This document shows, piece after piece, positions 22,918-31,518 of a stretch of 31,518 bases of DNA. The translations under genes and the position numbers were made by a program. The DNA comes from Dipetalonema caudispina (taxonomy: Eukaryota; Nematoda; Chromadorea; Rhabditida; Onchocercidae), in contig JABVXV010000517.1 in NCBI GenBank assembly GCA_013365325.1, positions 1-31,518 of the forward strand, in the 5' to 3' direction. The notes beneath the pieces were generated by a model that had not been told where the DNA came from, made no database searches, and saw nothing but the letters and a program-made list of their open reading frames with translations. Numbering within the stretch: the first letter of the stretch is position 1; each line of letters opens with the position of its first letter.

Positions 22918-25410
22918 CTATGCATTGGCGGCATAATGATCATCATCTGAAGTAGCATAAATCAGACCTTCAGAAGCCAAATATTCGATATCCGCAGAAA
23001 ACGTGTGTGAATTAAAGAGATTTCTTGGGATTCCAGTGCGTATATCATCAATACTAGCTCCAATAACCGGATCGCCATTACTACGCAAATATTTAAATAT
23101 CTGAAACTTCAAACAGAAAATTAAAATAACCAATACACACTGTATAAAATAAGAAATATTACATTTGCAATTCTGAGATAACCCAAAAAATAGACCTCAG
23201 CTTTCTGACCAGTCAATCCACGACAACTATTATCGACAGCTGAATGAGATGCATTACTGGCTACATTCGGATTAGATCCTATGCTGCTCCTCCAATCGCT
23301 GGTCGGTTTAGTTTGCCCTCCACTTTCTTCGTTTACACGTAACATTGTACCCTCGGATATAGTTGCCCACTTTTCTGATAACGCTATATCCGGCACATCA
23401 TAAAAGCATTTAAAATCTTTAGAAAAGATCAACTTGTATCTACAAATCTACTAATATTGAATATAATGCGAAAAGACCGTACTAGGATTTGATACATAAA
23501 GAAATCGGTTTTGGTAAGAAGAGTTATTGCAATGATAAAATGTATGTATTTAAAAACAATCGGGATAACAAAGGAAAAAATCTACTAAAAATCGCAGATA
23601 AACTGAAAAGAACTTCACTAGCTGGTAAATCATTGACAAATAATAAAGCTCTGCGATCTTATAATAGGTGAAGAGTATATTCACAATACCAACTTTTGTT
23701 TACTACTTATCGGTGCCCCTTACATCTGGAAAAATCAAATTATACTTTTGTATAGAAAAGTCGTGCAAGTCGAGCTTCTAAATGGAAAGCATCAATCTCT
23801 CTCTTGTCCTCTATCTCTCGAACCTGTAATTCACTACATTTAGAAATGGACGAAAATGTAAACTTACTCATCTTCCTACCAACATCCGCCAAAGAGACCC
23901 GCTATTTTCAACAGATCAAAAAGACTTTTTTTTTGAGTAGGGGAGGCGAAAGAGAGGCGAATAAAAATCATTTCAACAAACACTCCCTTAAAAAGCAATA
24001 ATGTGACAATAAACGCGGTTAGCAGAACTTTCGAAAACTTACATCAAAAGCAACAATACAAAGTCGTTCGCTAAAACTCCGCAATCTTCCCACAACAGAG
24101 ACATCCGTTCCTTCTACTACTGCATCTGAATTTGCCGCAGCACTTGCAAGCTGAAACATATATATATTACTAAGGATTCTTTAAATATTATAAAATTGAA
24201 TATTATAAAATAGTACTGATAAAAGCCATTCAAACAATAAATCTCAACGATATGACTTCCGAAAAAGTAAACAGCAAAGAATCTTTAGCTACTAAGAATG
24301 GCAGTTCCGCACACATTGGAAAAGCATTAGGTTCCTCTGAAGACTCATGCACAACAACCAACCGTTTAATTATTTACTTTAATTGAATCGATAGTGAAGC
24401 TATTATAGTTCAAACCAACACTGAAAGTCATCATCAACCAATCAATGAAAGTATTTTCTCTACATAGAATTTCGAAAAATATATACCACCATGTTTTAGA
24501 TTCAATCTTAACAATTCCCAACAGCAAGTTGATCACATTTCTGGATAGATGGTCAATAAAAAAATTACCACGCCTTTGTAGTGAATAATGAGGAATGTGG
24601 CATTCGTATCATGATAATCGGCTATTGTATACTCGATAGATTGTCCTCCATCTGTTTGTAACGATTCCTTCACACGACCAACAACTCGAATCTTAAAATT
24701 CAGGTTACTAGCTTTGTTCGGTCGCTAAAACTAACATATATCTTACCACTACTGTAAGAGGCTCTTGATGACAAATTGCCAGTGAATTATAACTAATAAA
24801 CCTAACCGACTTTAGCTAGATCTTAAGGAACTAGCCCTAATAAAAGATAGGAAAAAAGGATAAATGAAAAACTTGTTTCACTAATTCCTATATTCCATGC
24901 ATTTCAAGATCTGAGAAACGAGGATCGGAATCGGGCTTGGAACATCTAGTAGGAGTGTAAGAAATAATAAGCTATGTGGAGAAATGAATCCTCCTCTATC
25001 CCTTCTTTTTCGTCTTCTTTTTCTTATTAACTAACTTCAGCTTCATAATTTTTTATTAGAGATGAAAGAATGATACCAAAAATCTCCTCTAAAATACCTG
25101 ACAATTAAAAAAAAAAAAGAACGCTTAATTGTATAAGTGACATTTTTAACACAGTTACAATCTTGTAAAGGTAATAGCTAGCTTTACTAGGAAATACCGC
25201 AAAGCTTACCGTATTGAAGCTGTATTTACCGGCTGTCATTTTTTCTTCATTGTTTGCTAACTGACTAAGATCTTTAACCGTAGCTGGATATGGTACTTTC
25301 TCAGTATGTTGACTTTCTTTGAATTCATCCGCTTCTACAAACGATGCTTCACCCCAACCACCAGCATTTCCCGCATTGTAACTTTCTTCACCCCATCCAC
25401 TTCCATCCAT
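22918..25410 (-). CDS. rpa-2: Replication protein A 32 kDa subunit (RPA2)
   Basis: Middle subunit of the trimeric single-stranded-DNA-binding complex used in nuclear DNA replication, repair and checkpoint signalling. Minus-strand exons in gene order: 25410-25210, 24691-24569, 24150-24043, 23823-23746, 23432-23196 and 23100-22918, all phase 0, about 309 aa. The N-terminus is Gly/Ser-rich (MDGSGWGEES), as in RPA32, where it is a phosphorylation target. The OB fold spans about 50-170 (IRVVGRV, then VSVVGRLRSF with the conserved DNA-contacting Phe at 134). A Tyr (105) sits where human RPA32 has Trp107. A Ser/Asn-rich linker leads to the C-terminal winged helix, about 242-309, ending SDDDHYAANA, close to the human end. 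The start of exon 5 is uncertain: weak phase-0 acceptors exist at 23433 and 23448, and the linker is about 30 residues longer than in human. A cag 10 bases upstream of the ATG suggests trans-splicing. Confidence 0.88.
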
Positions 25411-25423
25411 CTCTTTCTCTCTG
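25411..25423 (-). promoter_or_regulatory. Candidate spliced-leader acceptor of rpa-2
   Basis: On the minus strand TATATACAG ends at 25421, 10 bases upstream of the rpa-2 ATG, leaving a purine-only leader AGAGAAAGAG. The distance and CAG fit nematode trans-splicing. The upstream sequence is AT-rich rather than strongly T-rich. Confidence 0.45.
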
Positions 25424-26107
25424 TATATATTCCTTCAAAATTTGAATACATTTTTTATGTTCCATTTAAAATTACTTTAAAATAAAATAATAATAACCAT
25501 AAAATATAATACAAAAGATGTACCGTAATATACGATACATTGCGTATACTGTAACAAGCAGAAGGATATGTTAATATTATATGTTCATAAGTGTAAATGT
25601 ATTACAGTGTAATGTAAAGGATGTAATATAAAATTTACACATCGTATCAAATATGTACCTTTATACTATATGCTAATCAACTTACTGTAATAAAATGTTG
25701 GTATCATATAAAAGTGGTACAGTAACCTACAGAGTTAAAAGGTTAGAAATTATGAAGACTTACTGTAACACGTAACAAAGGGATACTGTGAACAATAAAT
25801 ACACACTTGAACTATCAGTTTTGATAAAAGAAGGGAAAAAAAAAAAAAAAAAAAATCACAAATTTCGCTCAAAGAACATTTACGCGCTCAAAAGAAAACA
25901 TTACTGTAAACAAATATTCTGCTTAGAACCATTAATTGTTTCTAAGAGCTTAAGGAGGATGAGTAATTTTTTTTTTTTTTTTCTTTTTTAAAGTTTATTT
26001 AATTTTTATAGGTGGGAAGAGTGTGTGTACAATTTCATTTTTTATTTTTATTTCTTTTTTTTTTTTTTTTTAAAAAAAATTTTTTTATCTTAAATTTCGT
26101 TTACATT

Positions 26108-26147
26108 ATCTATTTCAGGATTATATTAAAGGTGGTGAAAAAAAGTG
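26108..26147 (+). promoter_or_regulatory. Candidate spliced-leader acceptor and leader of mrpl-50
   Basis: TATCTATTTCAG ends at 26118, 29 bases before the ATG at 26148, and matches the nematode acceptor consensus well. An alternative acceptor, TTTTTATAG, ends near 26010. Confidence 0.5.
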
Positions 26148-28556
26148 ATGCATTATTCTCGTGTATGTCATGTACGATTACGAAATATACTATCACGATT
26201 ACGTCATCCGGAGCAAAAATTATCAAATCAGGAATCTGAACGATTAGAAATGAATGAAAGAATGACAATATTAAATGATGAAAGTGAAGTTAGTTCAAAA
26301 ATTATATTATTCTTCAATGTTTGTTGTTTTAGATAGTTGCAATGAATGTGAATGAATAAATAAATTGATGGAAAATGGAGTGAATTAAATGATGAATATG
26401 ATGATAACAAATGTAGTTATTAATTGGATTAATTTGTCAAATTATTCATTTATTGGTTGAATATATTTCAATGTATTTTAGTATGTATGTATAGCAGTGA
26501 TTAGTAAACAAAGAACAATAGCTCAAATGTTCCATGAGATTAAGCATGAATGTAGGTGAGGTAATTTGTAAAAGTATTGAATTAGAAGTTGAAAATAAAA
26601 TAGCGAAATTCCTGGGTATGAGTTTAGTAGTATGAGAGGTTAGAATATTTGAGTATCGAAATAGCCAAATTATAGCTTAAGTAAAAAGCATAAATGCTCG
26701 GGTAGCAAAATATCTCAGTGTAAATTCGAGTAATAAATACTAGAATCAAAGTGTTTAGAAGCTGCTTCGAAAGATTTATTAGTTAAGTAATAGTATTCAA
26801 CTATAATACAGTAATGAATTCAATGCTAAAAGTACATGGTGATATTTCAGCCAAAATTTTTGACGTATATATTTCATTTTTAGGCTATGTTGAAAAAAAT
26901 GTTGCCATCATTGAAATCAGGCGATGAACCGGCAAAACAGAATCATTTAGAAGATGATGAATTTCTGGATGTTGCATCGGAGAAGAAAATTGACATGGAT
27001 TCAATCCGAGCTAGAGGGTTTGTTTTACACTATTTACTTCGACTTTTTCTGGGCTGATTTCAGATCAGAATTACAAATACCAACTAGACTGTCAGTTTTG
27101 AAGTAAGTATTTTGTATGTATCCATCCAGACTTTTGCTGTTAAAATATGTTTTACCGATTTAGCCACAAACTCCCTGAGTTTTTCCTGTTTCGATGGTTG
27201 AAAATTTCATGTAGTTAATGGCCAGTCAAGGAAATTTGAGTATACGAAGTATATTTCGTAACCTGAGTTCTTAAATCTAGATTTTATTACAAGCTTTAGG
27301 GTTATTTAGATGCTAATTTCAGCAATTAGCTTTGGAACTGGTTTTTGGTCTATTCCACCAACCATTTTCAGGTTCTTGAGATATCGATACAACTACAAAC
27401 CACCAGTTGATCTTGAAAGTCAAGTGAAAAAAGCTGTGGATGAAGTTCTTGTTGACGCAAGTGACGATGTACGAAGTATCGACCTTACAAAGAATCGGCG
27501 CTTGAAATTTCAGGTTTCCTTTGTTCACTACGAATGTAGCTTCTTTTATATGAGAATCTTGCTTAAATCACTCAGAGAGGTCAGTAATTTATCGAATAGA
27601 AGTCAAGCTGCTACAATGTCAATACGATTTCACTGCATTTCTTTCAGCTTCTCGATTTACTAGGTGAAAGATTGTACCATATAGTTCCCAATTCCGAGCT
27701 ACATAAAATGAAAACAGTTGGTGATTTGATCGACTTCTATGGGCGTCCGTTCCGAAATCTTACCGAATATGCACAGATGGCTCGTGACAATAAACAGACG
27801 TTGCCGAAGAACTTACATATTATGGAACACCCATTTCGTTTTCATCCGGAAGATACCCATTCTTATCATGGAGGTAAGCAGTTTCATATCTGTATGAATA
27901 TATTTGTTATCCCACATATATAACTGATGCAGGAGAATGTAGCTGACCTTGGAAGCGTGACTCTGTTAGCTACAATTTCTTTTTATTTGTTCTAAAATTG
28001 TCAAATTGAATAAAACAAAATAGGTTAGATGTTCGTTATAGTTTTAAGAATTTCCATGCTTGGCTAGCTTGCTGTGTCCTGAGATGATCATACTAATGGA
28101 TGGTTAATGATATAAAAGTCTGAAATTCATACTTAGAAGTTTTTAAGTACATGAATATTATGTTGAGTCGCACATTTATTCTATCACTAGAATGATATCG
28201 TTGGAGTTGTTTCCGCTGTTGCTGTTGCTGAACCTATACGATTCTGGTAGAACGTTTCAGACGAATCCTTCTACCTTTCTTTAGGCGTACTTCAACATAC
28301 TGTTGCTTTAGCATCTTTAATGATTACAGGTGAAACAGCTTTTCCCGGGAAGGGAGGTGAAGTGTTCAGTTTACGAAACAAAAGACTGTATCGTCAGTTT
28401 AAACCGAAAAAAGATTGGTTCGATTTTGAAGAGGAATCATTTGATTTTACTCGTCAAGATGAAGGAATGCCATGGGATCCAGAAATTGCCGAACGTATGG
28501 ATCGATATCCAACAAAAAGATATAATTTGAAAACAAAAAGATTCAAGAATACTTGA
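26148..28556 (+). CDS. mrpl-50: Mitochondrial large ribosomal subunit protein mL50
   Basis: A structural protein of the mitochondrial 39S ribosomal subunit, needed for translation of mitochondrially encoded respiratory subunits. Exons: 26148-26288, 26884-27017, optional microexon 27064-27102, 27372-27513, 27648-27873 and 28330-28556. Length is 302 aa with the microexon and 289 without. The Arg-rich N-terminus (RLRNILSRLR, no acidic residues in the first 20) looks like a mitochondrial targeting peptide. The family core runs from about 109 to 215: YKPPVDL, then RRLKFQLLDLL, HIVPNSELHKM (163-173), GDLIDFYGRP and LPKNLHI, matching human mL50 in order and spacing. Human mL50 is about 158 aa and stops near the end of this core. 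The extra 85-90 residues here (Trp/Phe/Glu-rich, then a basic KRFKNT end) form an extension I do not recognise. The gene is transcribed divergently from rpa-2. Confidence 0.88.
27064..27102 (+). other. mrpl-50: 39-nt in-frame microexon of mrpl-50
   Basis: Flanked by a strong acceptor (TGATTTCAG) and a strong donor (GAA|GTAAGT), 46 bases after the preceding exon. It keeps the frame and has no stop, adding GSELQIPTRLSVL and changing the junction residue before FLRYR to Lys. Skipping it also keeps the frame, so it could be constitutive or alternative. Splice-site strength makes inclusion likely. Confidence 0.6.
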
Positions 28557-28612
28557 TTGCTGGTTGTTGTTAGTGATTTTATATAAATGAAATGAATATA
28601 TTTGTCTTTTAT

Positions 28613-28618
28613 AATAAA
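28613..28618 (+). terminator. mrpl-50: Poly(A) signal of mrpl-50
   Basis: AATAAA lies 57 bases after the stop codon and is the first canonical hexamer, giving a short 3' UTR. Confidence 0.65.
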
Positions 28619-30697
28619 AACACTGGTAATATCCTAGAATGAAATACGTCTCTTTTGTTTGTACGTGTAGCCCTTAAAAAAGGCCTATAATATTTCTGAT
28701 AATTTTGGATGTGTGCTGGCGGTGGATTGATTTCCAAATCAATTTCCAGTGTTATATTTTTGAACATTTCCTTAAACTAATTCTAATTCCAATGAAATAC
28801 AAAGTTGCTTGCTATCAGAAAATGCATCTGCCTCATGAATGTTTCCTTGAACAAAATATTTTTTTGTTCAATATTTCTGTGTTGATAATAGTCGGATTTT
28901 TTTTATGACATAAATAGAAGTTTTCCCTATCCTTTAGATTTGCCGCTAACTTTTCCTATGCGGTAAAACAAGGTAGATTTTTTCTTCGATTTGTCTCTTA
29001 AATTTCCTCATTTATGGAAGAACTGTTTATAATATTATAATATAATTTATATATTTCTGTAAATTTCGGCGGTTCGTTTGAATCAATAAGGTGTCGAATC
29101 GTTTTTTAATAGTGAACATATCAGTCACATGCACTAAATAAAAAAATCAGTTAGTCTTATCGTACATAAGCGAATATGTTTATGGACTATAAGACACTCT
29201 TGGATGGTATATTTTAAATATACATCAATTTCTTGTTGGAAAGCTTTAAAGAAATTATAATAACTGTTGCCATACATAAGCGAATCATTTACTAAAAATA
29301 TTTAGTAAATGAAAGTATAAAATACAATCACTGCATTTGTCGGGTCATATTTTTGTAAATCGACGAAAATTCTAATGAATCATATCAGACACAATGCATA
29401 GTAGGAATTCCTGTGACACAAATTTATAATGGTAAGTCAGCATGGTTTAATAAAAGATTATATGATAATCACTACATAAAACACTATTTTATGTTGAGTT
29501 CTCAAATCTTAAAACAATTTGAATTGGAATATGAGATGCATTGACCGATGACAACAAGTTTTATTTAGCATTTCTATGACATTATTTAAAAATCTGAACT
29601 TACAACAATTTATGCCATCTAAGCCTTCTTCATCTTATTACTATGAGATAAAATAACAAAATTAGAAAGTGCAATGGAAGTAAAAGCATATGAATTTTCC
29701 GATATCGAGAAAAGAATAGTGGATTCAGCTGTCCTCTAAGCATCCAGAAAAAGCTAAATTCGCATCAATAACATGAAATAATATTTTTTGAATGAAAGGA
29801 ACTAAACTATCATATTGTTCAAAATTTTCAAATATTTACTCAGAATCATAATGGCATAAAAGTAAAAAAAAGGAAGAATGCAGCAACATTAAGTAGTAAA
29901 GGTTATCAATAATTACCATTAAATAATTAATATAATTGAATAAATATAATTTGATAATAGAAGAACAAGGAGGGATCGTATATTTATGCCCATTGGTTTC
30001 TCAATATTTGATATTCGACATGATGCTTAAAAAGATATTTATTCAGGAATAGTTACAACAATTACAATTACTCCTCAACTTTCGTACTTCTTGTATCACA
30101 CACAAGTAAGGAGCCAAAATGTTCGTTATCAAATAGTAGTTTACTCGTTTCAAATTTAAGAGGAATTCAAGAAAAGCTTTTTTCTAAGCATTCTTTTGGA
30201 AATCAAGGAAGAAGCGCTCAATATTTGCTGCATTAAAAGATATGAGCAATAAACATACCGAGAAATCCTTATTCTTTATTGAAATCTCTTAAGGTAACTT
30301 TGTAAAAATTTATATGCATGTATACTATAATGTATACCATCATTCCAACTTGATAAAATAAAAAGGAAAACTTTTTTTTCAAGTAGAGGCAATTTGGTTT
30401 GAATAAGTCAGCTGTGTAAATTTAACTATGCTTCTTTGTTTTCATATTTTGTCAAAAGTAAAAAAATACTCATCTGTCCAACTGTACACTCAAATATAAT
30501 ACATAAGTTAGAATAACTTCTTGAAATTTATTTGTATCTTCGTCGCACGAAAAAAAATGCCATAAAAATGAGAAATTCACTGACGTTTCTTTGTTATTAT
30601 TGTGTAAAGAGTTGTATTCGCATACCAATCAACGCATTCAATTTCCGTTTGAATTAGTAATTCGTCGTAAAATTATGTTTATGAAATCAATAAATGT

Positions 30698-30718
30698 ACG
30701 ATTTTCCAGAAAGAAAAA
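30698..30718 (+). promoter_or_regulatory. Spliced-leader acceptor and 9-base leader of ALT
   Basis: ACGATTTTCCAG ends at 30709, nine bases before the ATG. A pyrimidine-rich acceptor this close to the start is typical of SL1 trans-splicing and supports the chosen start codon. Confidence 0.65.
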
Positions 30719-31445
30719 ATGAACAAACTTCTAATAACCCTTGGCCTAGTGATTCTTCTTGTCACACCATATTATGCACAAGATTCATTTGAGGATGAAG
30801 AAGAGGAGGTAACTTTCTTCAGTTTGATTTCCTCCGCAATTTATCAGTTGAACAGATTACTAAACTGAGAAAATTTAAATAGCATTAACTGAACATGACA
30901 TAAGTATACTGCTTTTTTCGATTCTACAAGAAATCTATTTTAAAACCATTTCTTCTTTCAAGAGTTTTGTTTTGCACTACAGGAAAATATCTTCATGATT
31001 TCAGGGGAGTGAAGAAGGAAGTGCTTCTAAAGAGGATCAGGAAGAAGAGGGTGAAGAAAGTGGTGAAGAAGGAGGTGATGAAGGAGGTGAAGAAATTACG
31101 GCTAAAGGAGAATTTGTTGAAACTGATGGCAAGTAAGTGATTTGGATTTTTCAGTAATTTCAAAAATTTATAATTCTTACTATTGCAGATAGAAACATTC
31201 CCATCTATTCTATAGTTCTTTATAGAGTTGAAATGCGTTTTATGAATGATCTATAACTTTCCTTTATTTAAATAAAACATTTAGTAAAGTGTCTTTTCAA
31301 ACTGATTCTAAATAATTCCTATTTTGGATCTGTTATATTTCATCTTAATCTATTGCAGGGAAAATCATTGCGATTCCCACGACGCTTGCTATGATCAACG
31401 TGAACCACAGTCCTGGTGTATATTGAAAAAGGATCAATCGTGGAC
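30719..31445 (+). CDS. alt: Abundant larval transcript (ALT) family secreted protein, 3' part outside the window
   Basis: ALT proteins are secreted, filaria-specific products abundant in infective larvae, studied as immune modulators and vaccine candidates. Exons: 30719-30808, 31005-31132 and 31359-31445, whose donor GTAAGC lies inside the window. The last codon is split, so 101 complete codons are present and at least one exon is missing. Residues 1-20 form a signal peptide (MNKLLITLGLVILLVT core, likely cut after YYA). Residues 22 to about 62 are an acidic Glu/Gly/Asp/Ser domain. The conserved Cys domain begins at 73 with Cys77, 83 and 93 and a CYDQREPQSWC motif. This three-part layout and the motif are the family signature. 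The length fits a full protein of about 120-130 aa. Which ALT paralogue it is cannot be told from this fragment. Confidence 0.85.
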
Positions 31446-31518
31446 GTAAGCTCATCTCAATTATTGTTTAGAGAAAAATAGATTTAAATATGCATCAAAA
31501 TTTTCGGTGTCTGTCTAT

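Larger units (their letters stand above)
25411..26147. promoter_or_regulatory. Divergent promoter region between rpa-2 and mrpl-50
   Basis: About 0.74 kb separates the two start codons, and the genes read away from each other, so both promoters must lie here or overlap. Eight copies of a TACTGTAA-like motif fall within 25521-25909: TACCGTAA 25521, TACTGTAA 25547, TTACAGTG 25602, TTACTGTAA 25682, TACAGTAA 25718, TTACTGTAA 25760, TACTGTGA 25784 and TTACTGTAA 25901. Poly-T blocks at 25969-25981 and 26047-26070 lie just upstream of the mrpl-50 start, like the T-blocks of nematode core promoters. No TATA box is evident. That the motif is a regulatory site is inference. Confidence 0.6.
28557..30718. 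other. Intergenic region between mrpl-50 and the ALT gene
   Basis: It starts with the mrpl-50 3' UTR and ends with the presumed ALT promoter and leader. A 67-codon frame at 28705-28908 is hydrophobic and low in motif content, and is not treated as a gene. A 13-bp direct repeat TACATAAGCGAAT lies at 29163-29175 and 29273-29285. An 11-bp stem hairpin (CATTTACTAAA, loop AATA) lies at 29286-29311. Otherwise I see nothing. Confidence 0.6.

Noticed and set aside
23489..24001. Two plus-strand frames of 60-65 codons
   Set aside because: They lie across rpa-2 exon 4 and its flanking introns on the opposite strand and have biased Lys/Asn content.
28705..28908. 67-codon hydrophobic frame after mrpl-50
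   Set aside because: No homologue motif recognised, no nearby trans-splice acceptor of quality, and it lies in ordinary AT-rich spacer.

Overview
The window is very AT-rich eukaryotic nuclear DNA from a nematode, most probably a filarial parasite. Genes are split by short introns with TTTCAG/TTTAG-type acceptors, and several start codons sit a few bases after such an acceptor, as expected for spliced-leader trans-splicing. The strongest lineage marker is at the right edge: the first exons of an abundant larval transcript (ALT) gene, a secreted family known only from filarial worms. The species cannot be named from the sequence.

Five protein genes were reconstructed by hand. Apart from one ALT exon outside the window and the start of one rpa-2 exon, all splice phases close. 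(1) 10139-15292 (+): a tandem CCCH zinc-finger protein of the TTP/TIS11 type, 9 exons, about 412 aa, with a long ATG-free CAA-rich leader. (2) 20342-21952 (+): a ubiquitin-conjugating E2 of the UBE2L3/UbcH7 class (C. elegans ubc-18 type), 5 exons, 172 aa. (3) 22918-25410 (-): the replication protein A 32 kDa subunit (rpa-2), 6 exons, about 310 aa. (4) 26148-28556 (+): mitochondrial ribosomal protein mL50 (mrpl-50), 5 or 6 exons, 289 or 302 aa depending on a 39-nt microexon. (5) 30719 to the window edge (+): the partial ALT gene.

Bases 1-9800 hold no gene I can support. They consist of homopolymer tracts, di-, tri- and tetranucleotide microsatellites and small tandem duplications. Bases 15293-20341 are the 3' region of the CCCH gene and plain AT-rich spacer. 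The E2 and rpa-2 genes converge, with about 1 kb between stop codons. rpa-2 and mrpl-50 diverge from a shared 0.74 kb spacer that carries eight copies of a TACTGTAA-like motif. This is the most striking unexplained signal in the window and looks like a bidirectional promoter. The 2.2 kb between mrpl-50 and ALT is spacer with a few small repeats.

The genes do not form one pathway. They cover post-transcriptional control, ubiquitin transfer, DNA replication/repair and mitochondrial translation, followed by a parasite-specific secreted protein. No operon, transposon, tRNA, rRNA or CRISPR array was recognised.
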